Position numbers and translations under genes: made by a program. From Amaurobius ferox (lineage: Eukaryota; Arthropoda; Arachnida; Araneae; Amaurobiidae), in assembly GCA_951213105.1 (NCBI GenBank), contig OX578136.1, forward strand, positions 152,726,678 to 152,790,677: 64,000 nucleotides of DNA, read 5' to 3'. Below, one piece after another: positions 44,143 through 55,344 of this stretch. Each line of letters begins with the position of its first letter. The stretch's first letter is position 1. A model generated the notes under the pieces. That model was given only the letters and a program-made list of their open reading frames with translations, was not told the origin of the DNA and searched no databases.

Positions 44143-45902
44143 TTACTTTCCTTAAATAGTACATATAATGTATAAGGTAAATATTGTGACGAATAGAAAA
44201 TTCGAATTTCAGTTTTCGACGGGAGAGCACGTTTCAAGCATCTCTGAAAACGAATAAGACGTTTTTGAGGTAGTGTCTGTGTGAGTGTGTGTGTGTGAAA
44301 GTATGTGTGTGTGTCAGTGGGTCTTTTGGGACGATAACTCACGAACGATTGAAGCGATTCGAACAAAATTTAGTACAAAAATCACAATCAGTGAATACTG
44401 TAAGCCTATTGTTTTTACATGCAATCGAATGTTCAGAACCCACCTAAATTTTGAAATGAAATTTTGAAGAAATCTTTAAAAAATTAAAACTTTCAATTTA
44501 ATTACCTAAATAATCATTTCTTATATAATTTTTTATTAGAAAACGATTGACATAGACTTTAGAACAATAGCATGAACCGTTCTTGAGATATTGCACATTT
44601 TTCAAATAAATATATCAAAAATCATATAAAATTCAAAAAAAGTATTAACTATTGAGAAATTTGTTAACTTTTCATATGTAATATTATGCGATAAATTCAT
44701 TATCATCATTTTCGTAGATCTAGCTCGTTCCATTCACGAGAGAAGACACTTTGAGTAAAAGCATTTTAATTTGACGCCATTAGTCGTTTATCTACTATAA
44801 GAATAACCTATTTCTACGTCAACAACGTTTGGCGAAACTTTGGCGACGAATTTGGCTGAATATTGCCAACTTGGCGAGTTTTTAAATGTTACTAAATTGC
44901 CAAAAATATCGCCATATTGATAAAAATGCCACCAAATTAATAACAATGACGGTAAATCAATGAAAATGAAGACTAATTCATGAAAATTCAATACCTTTTA
45001 AAAACATAAGAATTCTCGTACTATAAGAGAAGATACTCCGGGTAATAGTTTTGTACTTGGACGACATCTACTTAAAGAATAACCTATTTCTCCGATCATA
45101 ATGCATGACGAAATTTTGGCGACGAATTTGGCGGAATATCACCAACTTGGCGAGTTTTTAAATACTGCCAAATTGATGAAAATGTCGCCAAATTAATAAA
45201 AAATGTCGGCAAATTGATGAAACTGTCGTCAAATTAATAAAAACTGTCGCCAAATTGATAAGAATGACGCTAAATAATGAAAATGACAACGAATTGATAA
45301 AAATTCAATATTTTGGAAAGAACATAAGAATAACCTATTTCTCCGTCTGTAACGCTTGGCGGAATTTTGGCAGCATATCACAACTTGGCGACTTTTAAAT
45401 TGTTGCCAAATTGAAAAAAATTTTATCAAATTGATAAAAATATCGCCAAATTGATAAAAATGATGGCAAATGGGATGCAATGTTTTGCAAAATTTTAATT
45501 TCGTCATATGATTGGCATACATTTTATTATATAAGTAATGCTCTTATAAATACCGTCAACTTTGGCGATATTTATCCTTAATTGACGAAGATATTGTCAA
45601 AATTGTAAAAATGAAAATGACGCCTAAATGACGCCTAATTAATGAATTTATTATTAAAATATTTAAATATATGGACTATATTGCTTATTGAGGATGATAT
45701 CAATATTGATAATTGTTAATTTAGATTTGCATAAAATATAAGTTAATTAGGTACGAAATAGTTTTACATGCTGTCATCCGGAAAAGCACCAATTGTACAA
45801 CTTAACGCTGCAAACACTATGAATTTTTTCATCACTTCTTTCCCTTTAAAGAAGTAAATTCATTGCGTTATATAAGAAAAGTTATGTGCTGCCAATATCA
45901 GA
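44143..45902 (-). mobile_element. Family A element, copy 9, long form
   Basis: The hairpin (CTTTCCTTAAATAGTACATA / TAATGTATAAGGTAAAT), TG tract (44278-44314), GACGATAACTCACGAACGAT and the GTTCTTGAGATATTG block are followed by three successive GGCG/CGCC modules (44830-44960, 45100-45260, 45350-45480). The end is TATGTGCTGCCAATATCAGA. At 1.76 kb it is the longest A copy, and it differs most in sequence, suggesting an older subfamily in which the module multiplied. Confidence 0.65.
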
Positions 45903-46860
45903 TTTATTTATTTGTACTTAAATACGTTGCTCAAGTTTTCTTTATACTGATTAAACAATAATATTGTACAGTAAACCTTAGAACACTGCCGTTCGTTCAT
46001 AATTACATTTCTGACAAGGTTTCGCGTCATTTCACGCCATTTTTGTCAATTTGACAGAATTTTAAAATAAAGTCGCCAAACTTGTTGCCACAAATGCCAA
46101 ATTTGCCGTCAAATGGAACGGACAAACCATATCAAAATATATATACTAAACCATTCTTTAACAAATTGCAAATAATTTACGAACTCTAAAAACCCTAACT
46201 GAACTTGACTGTCCCACAAACAGTGAGACTCACTATATTTTGAATAAAAAATATTAAATTAATTTCCTCAAAGCGACAGCAATTATCATATAAATTAAAT
46301 TTAATTAATAGTGTAAATACTCTGATTTATTGAATTTTTGACAATTTGACAGCATTTTGTCAATTTTGCAACATTTTTCAAAAGTCTTCTTGGTTGTCTA
46401 AATTGTTACTCAGTGAGACAGATTTACAGATCCTATTGATTCATACTTAATATAACATCCGTTTATGAATTAGTTTAAATTTCAATCCATGCATAAAATT
46501 TAAAATCAAAATCCTACTTTAATCTAAATTAATTTAATACTTTAAATCTAAATTTTCATCAATTTGGCGTCATTTTCGTTAATTTTGCCCCCTTTTCATC
46601 ATTTTGGCAATATTTTTTTATTAATTTTACGACGTTTCCGTCAATTTGGCGATATTTAAAAGACGTCGCCAAATTTTTCGCCAAGTAAGACAGACAAGCT
46701 CTAGCGAAATATACATAATACAAAATCCATTTATTAATTAGTTTGAATTTTCCATTCACAAAATTTTAAATCACAATTCTAATTACCTATGGTTTTATTT
46801 TGCATTTTATCAATTTGTCGCCATTTTCGTTAGCACCTTTTTCATCAATTTGGCGACACA
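45903..46860. repeat. Scattered A-module debris
   Basis: Short GGCG/CGCC phrases recur (TTTCGCGTCATTTCACGCCA at 46020, CAATTTGGCGTCATTTTCGT at 46560, CAATTTGGCGATATTTAAAA at 46635, CAATTTGGCGACACATGAAG at 46848). They sit between unassigned AT-rich stretches. They look like remnants of plus-oriented family A modules without recognisable ends. Confidence 0.45.
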
Positions 46861-47155
46861 TGAAGAGTCTTTCATAAACTGTAATGCTACTCTCCACCGA
46901 ACAGAAACTATGCAACAGTTGTTCACGGAACATGACTCAGATTTCCACCATATACCCTGGACACTGCAAAGTCCAGATTTAAACCTTATCGAGAACGTTC
47001 GGGACATGTTGGAAAAACACATCCGACAGCAATCTCTTTTGCCAGCAATTGTACAGGATCTTACGATCTGCTTCTCTAACGTCTAGGATTATCTTGACTT
47101 AAATGCAGTCCAGTGCCTTGTAGAATCCATGCCTAACCGTATACGTACGAGCTAA
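46861..47155 (+). pseudogene. Tc1-like transposase, C-terminal relic
   Basis: The frame includes HRTETMQQLFTEHDSDFHHI and then LQSPDLNLIENVRDMLEKHI, the Tc1 catalytic C-terminal box with its Glu. After an in-frame TAG (47083-47085) the same frame goes on DYLDLNAVQCLVESMPNRIR, the normal Tc1 tail. Upstream DDE residues and terminal repeats are not seen; the left side joins A-module debris. Inactive. Confidence 0.75.
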
Positions 47156-48357
47156 CGAAGGTCCAATAAAATATTGAACCTGGGTTTCTAATTCACTGCC
47201 GGTGTGTAGGAATCTTAAGATAGTCGTGATATGCTAAATCGGTGGTTTCCAATCTTTCCAAATATCGACCAGAAATATATGTCTTGTATGAGAAGTTTCA
47301 TTTTGCAACCCATAAAAAATTCCTCACAATCTAAATTCATGTCGCGTCCCACAAGTAGATTTGAACCAATGTGTTAGACGTATACGTACTCGTTTGCAAA
47401 ACTTTTTAGTTATATGTTCTGCCATGATCACAGTTGAAAAATGAGTTACAGCTAACCACTACACTTTAAACATCCCGTCTTTTGCAGGTGAGTATTTATT
47501 TGCTCACATCAATAATCGCTGAACATAGGTATTTTGAAACACTTGTAATTAATAATCATGTGTCACCAACCGCTTTTCTACATACAATAAAAACAACCTT
47601 CTATGAATTGCGTAAAGGATTGTTTTCTGTATTAAAATGCACGCATTTCATTCAGAAACTCTACCTGCATGAAGTTTGTCTGAAAATTATCAAACTAATT
47701 ACATTAAGAGTTCCGTCGCAAACTTATTTAAAAGTAAAGGGGAATTTCTATGAAGCAAAGATCCTTTGTGAAGCAAAGCATCAATGAAGAACATATTTTC
47801 TTCGTATTCTTCACATTTTTGAAAACTATGCAAAAAGTATTCTATGAAATCTTTCCATTCGTCCACCAAATTTGTCTAGATATTTTAGTTGTCTCAAAAA
47901 GATGATCTCATATGGGTTATGGATTTTCTGGAACTGAGAGTTAAACGCTCTGAGTTATGTTAAGTACAGAGTTACGGATACCATGCAATGTTTTTTATGT
48001 CAAAATATTAGGACTAATCACACTGCCTTGACTGCGCGGGACATCAACAACCATTGCAACGGTTCTCCATCCCCCAGACTCACAAAATTTTAGAACATTT
48101 GACTTTTTTCTGTACCAGGGGCTGAGGTGATGAACTGAAAATCCTCATTTTTTTCAACATTGATTCCAAGAGAAAGAGAAACGTTTTCATCGATGTTTTG
48201 CTTAGAAAGGGATCATATTCAGCATTAAACACGTTTCCTGTAAAAGTATGCATAATCATGATCATTATACTGACAGAGATCGTATAAAGCCCATTGTGTG
48301 TGGCATTTGCAATCCAAAGAATTAATAATTCAAGCCATAAAACGTGAAGTTACTTAC
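47156..48357. other. No feature seen; probable intron flank
   Basis: The part at 48080-48357 lies just downstream of the exon's splice donor on the minus strand and would be intron. A 101-codon plus frame (47482-47787) shows no motif and is not supported. Confidence 0.45.
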
Positions 48358-48867
48358 TTTGGCATCATACTGCACTTCGTCTTGCTCCTGAATCTCATCA
48401 CTGGATCGCTTTTGGACCCTCGTACTAGACATTAAAGTTCTTCGGAGCTCTACTCCACTTCCAGCGGCACTACCACGCATTTCAATATCCCTTTTTGCAC
48501 TGTGAGCGTTCACTATATTGTCTGTTGCATCTCTACCACTACGACAGTCTCTGCTCTCTTCTTTGTTGTTTGACACGAGGTCGAGAGTGTTAGCCACAAT
48601 CTCTTCGATGTCATCGTCGATGCTGTCACTCGCCAGGGGCGGGGTGTTCGATGCAGGGGTGACTGTTCTAGTAACTGTGGAATGGTTCTTTCTGTAATGA
48701 GAGCAGCACGATCCTGTTGGACGGTCATTGGCATTGTGGTGAGACGACAACGAGTGCACTGTTCCCCTCCGAGATGGGAGGTCGCTGGGTGGACGAGACG
48801 TGACCAGAACCGTTTCGGACCCCGGCCTGTTGCTGGTGGAGCCACCGACACCCATCGGATAACAAAC
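48358..48867 (-). CDS. Internal exon of an unidentified host gene (170 codons)
   Basis: On the minus strand a pyrimidine tract TTTTGTTTTTCAG precedes the exon, and GCCAAA|GTAAGTAAC closes it. Both are strong splice signals. The exon is 510 bp, phase 0 at both ends, and open throughout, starting V-C-Y-P-M-G-V. The peptide is Ser/Thr/Arg-rich and polar with an acidic stretch (SIDDDIEEIVANTLDLVS) and the end DEIQEQDEVQYDAK. It has no membrane segment or familiar domain and looks like a disordered linker or cytoplasmic tail. GC content is well above the surroundings. I do not recognise the protein. The internal ATG at 48855 is not evidence of a start. Confidence 0.65.
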
Positions 48868-49929
48868 CTGAAAAACAAAACATTTAAGCGAATAAAAATG
48901 TAAATCATTTACATGGTGTGTTTGATTACTACGCCATTTTTTTTCTATTTCTCTACAATAAATTTGTGTATGTCTAGAGTAAGTACTAAAAAGAGATCAA
49001 AAATTCAAAATAGCTTTAGACGGATTTACACGTTTCAGACAATTAACTATTTTAGAGGGGATTTCTTTGTGTGTGCTACCTTTGTGTGTAATGTATGCAT
49101 GCAGCTTAAGCTAAGAAGCATCCTTTTAATTTTCATAAAATTTGTATTAGGTTACTCCCTGATTGATTAAATTTTGGTTCAAATAAAAAATAATAGAAGT
49201 CAATTTTCTTTTTAAAATTATCTGCTATCATTGAAGAAAGTTCACTCAAATACGTTCAATACCCATTCATATGTTCTATATCCAATCATTAAATACCCAT
49301 TTTAATAGAATTTTGATTAAAAAAATAAAAATCCTCATGATGCTAGAATAAACGGTTTTTCAGATATGTATTGGTTTTGAAATACATTTGAAATACATAC
49401 ATAATTTTAAAATACATACATAATTTTTGTTAGTATCATTTAAAAAATGCGTTAAATAGCTGAATAAAGAATAATATTAATGCTACGCTTAATTTTTAAT
49501 AATTACTAATTTTATACATTGTTGCGCGAGATAAAATGAATATCTCATTTCTATATATAACTATAAATAACAACAAAGTATAAATAACAACAAAGGAAAA
49601 CCATATTTGCCTCTACATAAAAGCCACGCGTTTTTCACATCAAAATCTATTTTTCTCAAAATCCACAATTTAAAATTATTTTGAAAATCAATGCACTTTA
49701 CATCTGAGACTGAAGTTTTGATCACATCAGATTTTAATAGTACGTAACGTCAAAAGTTCCCGTAACTGGCACCTACCAAAATAATACCAAAATAATGAAT
49801 TTGACCATCCCATTCCCTTCTGAAGTATAAAAACAAACTTTCACTTGACTATACCACACGTTATGCCCGGGAACGTCCAAACACAAATTTTAGATTTTTC
49901 TTGAAAAATCACTATCAGATACTTTAATC
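48868..49929. other. No feature seen; probable intron
   Basis: AT-rich DNA upstream (minus sense) of the exon acceptor. GACGGATTTACACGTTTCAG at 49019 resembles the B-family block GACGGATCTACACGTTTCGA, so a small B relic may be present. Confidence 0.4.
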
Positions 49930-50280
49930 ATGCTTGAGCAAGCATATAGTGACATGGCAATGAAAAAATCCCAAGTTGAAGAATAAATAGTTCATGACAA
50001 TGCACCGGCATATCGTTACTTATTGATCCAGCAATATCTATCCAAATAACACATGACCCCAATGATTTACATTCTATATTCTCCTGACTTATCTCCACAG
50101 ACAGCAATGCAAGTCATCCATAATTTGATAAAATACTTCAAAGAGCTTATTAAAAGAATATACAGAGAACGCTCATTAGACACTATTAAATTCCTTGAGC
50201 TGGAAAGATTTCTACGACATTGCGTTAGGACACAGTTGGAAAAAGGATTCGAAATCTGCTACACTTTTATCATTGATTGA
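49930..50280 (+). pseudogene. Mariner-type transposase with a large internal deletion
   Basis: One frame reads LEQAYSDMAMKKSQVEE (mariner N-terminal helix-turn-helix region). After a stop it goes straight to IVHDNAPAYRYLLIQQYLSK, which carries the second catalytic Asp and its flank. A second stop leads to YSPDLSPQTAMQVIHNLIKY. The roughly 150-200 residues that normally lie between are missing. The C-terminal ORF then runs to 50280. It is a deletion derivative without clear terminal repeats in view. Confidence 0.7.
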
Positions 50281-51109
50281 CAATACAATTCTCCACAAGT
50301 ACCATCACTACCCTTTCACATCCTCATAGCTCGCAGGCCTCATCTACAACTGTACTGCAACTTCGTTCCTGAACAACAAAATTCACTGCAAAGAAGAGTA
50401 CAGTATCGAACTCTCATAAGGCAATATCAAATGCCTTAAACTGGAGACGTCTTATGGTAGACGAGCATTATAGCTCAACGCTTTAAAGTTCGCCTACCAC
50501 GCTTTGGCCGTGAGATGCCACCCCAACACGGACATGTTGGTGATTTTGCATTCACACTACAATATGCTTACCTATCACGATTTGACCATGGGCTATAACC
50601 ATGGTACTCGCTACCAGCTAGGTGATTTCGTGTTCACGTGCATATCTTCCTTTAGCGTTAAAGTAGTCCACGTCAGAATGTAGCTGCCAAGCAAACTACC
50701 TTTAAGGAAATGGTTTTCATGTGATGTCCCTCCTGACGTAGCCGCTATACTACTCAATAAGGAAATCACAAAGGTCAAATGTGTGGTCATGCTTTCAGCC
50801 ACTGTATCTATTTGAAGACCCAGTAATATGTCACGCGATTTCGACGTATATGAAAACTGTGTATTGATATTTAATGGTGAGGGCTGCCGAAAAGAAGTGG
50901 CCAAAGAATGCATTGCATAGAGCGTCAGGAGCTTTGCGGACTGCGCTGTATAAACAATACATATGCAATGAAAGTTATGTACAAAAGTTGTTGCTCGTAC
51001 ATACCTTTCTCTTGTCGTGAAATATATGCGATTGTCAATCATCATCTTCCGGATTTGCGTGAGTGTTCGAATCGTGATGTTTCGCTGAAACGGAATCGAG
51101 CCGACGCTT
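50281..51109. other. GC-richer unassigned stretch with a 144-codon minus frame
   Basis: The minus-strand frame 50611-51045 contains no motif I recognise. GCTTTGGCCGTGAGATGCCA and the rest are less AT-rich than most of the window and border the D repeat. It may be internal sequence of a retroelement whose terminal repeat is D1, but nothing in it proves that. Confidence 0.35.
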
Positions 51110-51622
51110 CATGGTAAAGTAGAGCCAAGAGTTTGCGCTTAAAAGACAAACTTTATTGACATCATCTGCACATCAGATGTTTACAACAGTATTCGACTGG
51201 TACGAGGCATGTGAGCTTATCCTAGCATCAGCTCGCAGCACGAACTCTCTGCAACTTTCTCTCTCGAGACTGTGGGCGTCTCTCCGGAATGCGTTCCTTT
51301 TTGCCTATACATCCCCATCGTCCCATACCACCGTGATTATGGAACCACCCCATAAGCCCCCAGGAATTTTTCCGAGCATCCAACGATGCTCAGACCAATC
51401 TCGAAGGCTTAGACTACTCTCTCGTACACTCGGGGATATACAACCCCTCACCCTGATGACAGGCAAAATGGTTTTATTTTGCATTTCCCGACATCTCCCC
51501 GGTGGCAACGACAATCTTAACGACTCTATTTTCGACTTTCTAGGCCTCGGGTCTATGACCTGAGTATGAGCAAAACCGTACTCTGAAAAATGTTCGAAAA
51601 ATTCGTCTGGGTTTCTCACAAT
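51110..51622 (-). repeat. Repeat family D, copy 1 (possible solo-LTR-like unit)
   Basis: On the minus strand it starts TGTGAGAAACCCAGACGAAT and shares spaced blocks with 55345-55852 (GTCATAGACC, TCGTTNCC, CATCAGGGTG/GTCATCAAAC, AATAAAG near the far end). AATAAAGTTTGTC near 51145 could be a polyadenylation signal, as in an LTR. Two open frames overlap on opposite strands (135 and 104 codons) and probably have no meaning. Similarity between copies is patchy. Confidence 0.4.
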
Positions 51623-52215
51623 ATGAAAATATGCAAATTACTTGAAAAATAGGGGGCAGTTTAAAGCCCCGAGTATTTGCTGCATAAAGGCTCGAAAATT
51701 CTGTCAGCGTCACTAATTATTCGTTTCCATGAATAAAGAAGGAATTTCTAGCATTTTCTGAAGCTATACCACGTTTTTCTACTGGTCCATTGCTTTTAGT
51801 AGTTTCAACACGAGTCCAGCTTCATTTGAAGTCCAGAGATGCTCTCGCCTAAATTCAGTGAGAGCTCGTGACCCAAAATATTACCCCCAAACCCATCAAG
51901 AAAGCGCGGGAAACGGAACACAGGAAGTCAAATAACGAACAAAAACTTTTAGGTCAATTAGATACTCAAGCAAGCGGAAACAGTATAGGACTCATGTCAC
52001 GTTTTATGTATTCTTTCGTACCTAACATATCAACGGTATTTAAAAATTCATATCATAGGCATATCAATGTTCGGTTTCAGTTAGTAGAGAATAAAAAATT
52101 GATTGGAATTGACTTTGTTTTTATAATTTCTTTTTTATCAGCGCATGACCTGAAGCGATACTTTTACTTCAATTATTGGCTACATTTTTATTTGATTCAA
52201 CAGATACAAAAAAGT
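51623..52215. other. No gene seen
   Basis: Unassigned. A 118-codon plus frame (51868-52224) is Lys/Ser-rich at its start and has no motif; not supported. Confidence 0.45.
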
Positions 52216-52257
52216 CTGATATAGGCAGCATATAAATTTATCTACGCACTGCAATGA
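52216..52257 (+). repeat. A/B-type 5'-end fragment
   Basis: TCTGATATAGGCAGCATATA is a mutated form of the A/B start. It is followed not by ACTTTCC but by AAATTTATCTACGC. Only the end is present. Confidence 0.5.
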
Positions 52258-52261
52258 ATGT

Positions 52262-52343
52262 ATCAAGACAAGTCGTCAACGTCCGACACTTGTTTTGATA
52301 CACTTTTAATCAAAACAAGTCGGCAACGGGCGACTTGTCTTGA
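52262..52343. repeat. Two-tier inverted repeat
   Basis: Outer arms ATCAAGACAAGTCG and CGACTTGTCTTGAT pair perfectly over 14 bp. Inner arms ACTTGTTTTGAT and ATCAAAACAAGT pair perfectly over 12 bp. The spacers (TCAACGTCCGAC and CGGCAACGGG) resemble each other. The same arms can also fold as two side-by-side hairpins, so alternative structures are available. Confidence 0.8.
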
Positions 52344-52529
52344 TTAAGTGAGGTCGCTCTTTTTTATCGGTCCTGAAGAAGAAGGTTGTTATTTGCCATT
52401 GAACCCAGTAGATCAGTTTATTTTTGTATTTTTACTGTCTTTACGAAGTTTTTATTTATTGTGATACAATTTTCATTCTTAAATTATGGTAGCCCCAGAA
52501 AAGTACATAAACACCCAAATAACTTTGCA

Positions 52530-52690
52530 AGGAAAAGTCCATAACTATATACGTTAAGTCAATAGTAAATTGACTATGCCAGATCAAATAATAACGATTG
52601 CAACGGCCTTAGCGGATAATTTAAGAAGTTAAGATAATAAACTCGGCAACAAAGCGAGATAGAAAAAAATGTCATTTACAAAGTTGTATA
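52530..52690 (-). repeat. Repeat family F, copy 2
   Basis: In reverse it carries AACTTTGTAAATGAC, CTATCTCGCTTTGTTGCCGA, GTTTATTATCTTAACTTC, GCCGTTGCAATCGTTATTAT and GATCTGGCATAGTCAATTTA. These match F3 (54645-54810) in order. Confidence 0.55.
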
Positions 52691-52796
52691 GGATTGTCTA
52701 AGGAACAAGAATCGTTACCAGGAACACACAAAGTGCATATATGGAAGACAATAAATACCTGGGAAAATGTATCATCAGGGGCTGTAACATGGTGAC

Positions 52797-53092
52797 ACCT
52801 GCAATGTTTCTTCTTCCTTTTTTTTCTTTGATTCAGACCGTTCGACCTACCAGAAGATATAAGGTATCTGTCTGGACGGCCGGGAAGTGCCACCCAATTT
52901 AGACCGGAACCCAGTGGGGGAGGCATCCACATTGACCGTACCGTCCTTCTCCTATCACCAACCTCTCGGAAGGTCTTACGAACTCACATGTTTTATGTAA
53001 TCGTACTCCGCGTGAACACGGCGGCAGTTTTGGCAGAGGCCGGAATCGAACTCGAGTCATCCGAGTGCAATTCCCGCGAGCTAACCACTGGA
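52797..53092 (-). mobile_element. tRNA-derived SINE, copy 3
   Basis: The minus strand reads GTCCAGTGGTTAGCTCGCGG (A-box region), GAGTTCGATTCCGGCC (B box) and AACTGCCGCCGTGTTCACGC. TGGATGCCTCCCCCACTGGG and GGTGGCACTTCCCGGCCGTC follow. It ends with an A/G-rich part and CATTGCAGGT. The first bases of the tRNA part are missing because A10 lies immediately next to it. Confidence 0.85.
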
Positions 53093-53097
53093 CTTTT

Positions 53098-53929
53098 TTA
53101 CTTTCCTTATATACATAATGTATAAGGAAAGTATTGTGACGGGGTCGAAAATTCGAATTCGAGTTTTCGACGGGAGAGCACGTTTCAAGCATCCCTGATC
53201 ACGAATCAAACATTTTTCAAGTGATGTGTGTGTGTGTGTGTGTGTCAGTGAGTCTGTGGAGGCGATAACTGACGAACAAATGGACCGATTCGAACGAAAT
53301 TTAGTACAAAAATCACAATCTGTAAACACTGGAAGCCTGTTCTTTTTATACGCAATCGAATGGTCAGAACCCCCCTAAATTTTTGCGTGAAATTTTGAAA
53401 AAATCGTCTCAAAACCGCTAATAAAGTTACGCAAATAGACATTTCTTATGTAATTTTTCATTAGAAAACAATTGACATAAATTTTAGAACGCTAGCATGA
53501 ACCGTTCTCGAGATATTGCACATTTTTAAAAAAATTATCAAAAAGTTATATAAAATAAAAAAATATATATTTCCCATTGAGAAACATGTTCACGATAAAT
53601 TTGGCGACATCATTCTCGTGGATCTAGCTCGTTCCATTCATGAAAAAAGATAAAAAAATATACTTTAGGTAATACTTTTCTATTTGCACGCCAATAGTCA
53701 TTTATCTGCTGTAAGAATAACTTATTTCTCCGTCCATAACGCTTTCCGAGATTTTGGCGACGAATTTGGCGGAATGTCGCCAACTTGGCGACATTTTTAA
53801 TTGTTGCCAAATTAACAAAAATATCTCTCCAAATTGATAAAAATGACGGTAAATGAGAAAATTCAATATCTTGGAAAAAAAGTAAATGCATTGCATTATA
53901 TAAGAAAAGTCATGTGTTGCCCACATCAG
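53098..53929 (-). mobile_element. Family A element, copy 10
   Basis: Hairpin CTTTCCTTATATACATAATG / TATAAGGAAAG, palindrome CGAAAATTCGAATTCGAGTT, a short TG tract (53224-53246) and GGCGATAACTGACGAACAAA. GAACCGTTCTCGAGATATTG and the GGCG module (53745-53815) follow, with the end CATGTGTTGCCCACATCAGT. The last base differs from the usual A. Small deletions make it about 830 bp. Confidence 0.8.
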
Positions 53930-53935
53930 TTTTTT

Positions 53936-54133
53936 TTTTGTCGACCCAGGCCGGGGGGATTGCCAAATCAGGCCTATAGCTGCATATCCCGCTCAGGAAA
54001 AGAATCCCACCAGTCATAAATTCGTCACCGACCACCATACACTACCGACCAAGGACGAACGATTCCACCAGCTAATTATTTATATAAATCTGAGGTGCCA
54101 AGCCAAGGTGGTTACCACTGGACTGTCGCGCCC
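53936..54133 (-). mobile_element. SINE-like unit abutting copy 4
   Basis: On the minus strand AGGGGCGCGACAGTCCAGTG-GTAACC resembles the tRNA-like head of the other SINEs. The body (CACCTTGGCTTGGCACCTCA ... GGTGGGATTCTTTTCCTGAG ... CCCCGGCCTGGGTCGAC) is different, and no B box is visible. It may be another SINE family or a rearranged dimer with copy 4. Confidence 0.45.
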
Positions 54134-54148
54134 CTACCTGCAATGCTT

Positions 54149-54444
54149 CTCCTTCTTCGACCCAGACTGTCCCGACCTACCAGAAAGGTATAAGGTATCT
54201 GTTTGGACGGCCAGGAAGTGCCACCCAATTTAGACCGGGACCCAGTGGGGGAGGCATCCACAGGGACCGTACCCTACTTCCCCTACCACCAATCTCTTGG
54301 AAAGACTTACAGACCACATGTTTAACGTGATCGTAATCCACGTGAACACGGCGGCAGTTTTGGCAGAGGCAGGAATCGAACTAAGGTCATCCGAGTGCAA
54401 TTCCCGCCCGCAAACCACTGGATTGTCGCAATACTTGTCAAAGG
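54149..54444 (-). mobile_element. tRNA-derived SINE, copy 4
   Basis: The minus strand reads GACAATCCAGTGGTTTGCGG, GGGAATTGCACTCGGATGAC, a B-box-like GTTCGATTCCTGCC, ACTGCCGCCGTGTTCACGTG and TGGATGCCTCCCCCACTGGG. CTTCCTGGCCGTCCAAACAG and a CAGTCTGGGTCG end follow. ACCTGCAATGCTT flanks it on both sides (54136-54148 and 54445-54457). The same words end copy 3, so these may be a target duplication or parts of neighbouring SINE tails. Confidence 0.85.
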
Positions 54445-54644
54445 ACCTGCAATGCTTGTCAAAGTACTCAATCATAATATTTCTCAAATTCAAATACCTA
54501 TTTATCGCTGAAGGAGAGCATTTTTAAGAGGCTGTTTCCTGTGCATAAGTGTTGTTCATTTTAACATTCCTGAATAGGACAACCATGGGCCAATAACCGT
54601 ATTTTGTAAAAAATAAAATGCATAATGTAACAATTTTAGTTGCG

Positions 54645-54810
54645 ATTTCTCCACATTAAACAATACTCTGCAACTTTGTAATTGATTTTTTTTCGTCTAT
54701 CTCGCTTTATTGCCGAGTTCATTATTACTGCCTTTTTCAGCTCCCCGTTGGAGCGTTGCAATCCCTCTTATTCAATCGAGTATGATCAAATTACTATAAA
54801 CAGACTTTTC
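54645..54810 (+). repeat. Repeat family F, copy 3
   Basis: AACTTTGTAATTGATTTTTT, CTATCTCGCTTTATTGCCGA, GTTCATTATTACTGCC, CTCCCCGTTGGAGCGTTGCA and GATCAAATTACTATAAACAG line up with F1, F2 and F5. This is the most complete copy in the window. Confidence 0.6.
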
Positions 54811-55344
54811 TAATAATACCATCAACTTATAATTGAAAAAATCTCCAAATGAAACGCTACGCTTGGTAATAGGAGCAGTTAAGACCATTCTCATTACGGC
54901 TATGCCATTATTGACCAATTTAACATTCATAAAAATGCTGACATTTTATTAAAGTAGCTCTATAAGCTTCCAGATAACGACTACTGGAGAAACTGCAACT
55001 TTAAAGGATGTTAAAAAAGCTTGAAGACCCAACCTGACTTCAACCAAGGCAGCATTCGGATAGCAGAAGATCTTGATATTGTCCGGAAAACTGATCTATT
55101 GTTCGTCCCATGGTACCCTCTTGGCTTTGTACCTTCTTCTTAGTGGACATGATTGTCTCAAAGCCCATTTATTATTTTAAATTGGACTTTGGAGTTTAAC
55201 TAATTGTACCTTGCGTAATTCTAGAAATAATACTATAGACAGACTGTAGTAGACTATTGATATATGTATCGGAATCGAAATTGGGAGTGTCTGTCGCATC
55301 GGTGAGTGCGCTAAAAAAATGAAGCCGGATTTTAAACAAAATCA
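54811..55344. other. No gene seen
   Basis: Unassigned DNA between repeats F3 and D2. Confidence 0.5.

Noticed and set aside
47482..47787. A 101-codon plus-strand frame near the host exon
   Set aside because: No splice sites in good context, opposite strand to the exon, and no motif.
51156..51619. Two overlapping frames of 135 and 104 codons on opposite strands
   Set aside because: They lie in repeat D, overlap antisense, and lack any motif; the open state probably reflects higher GC.
54136..54457. A certain 13-bp target duplication around SINE copy 4
   Set aside because: ACCTGCAATGCTT does flank it, but the same words occur at the 3' end of SINE copy 3, so they may belong to SINE tails.
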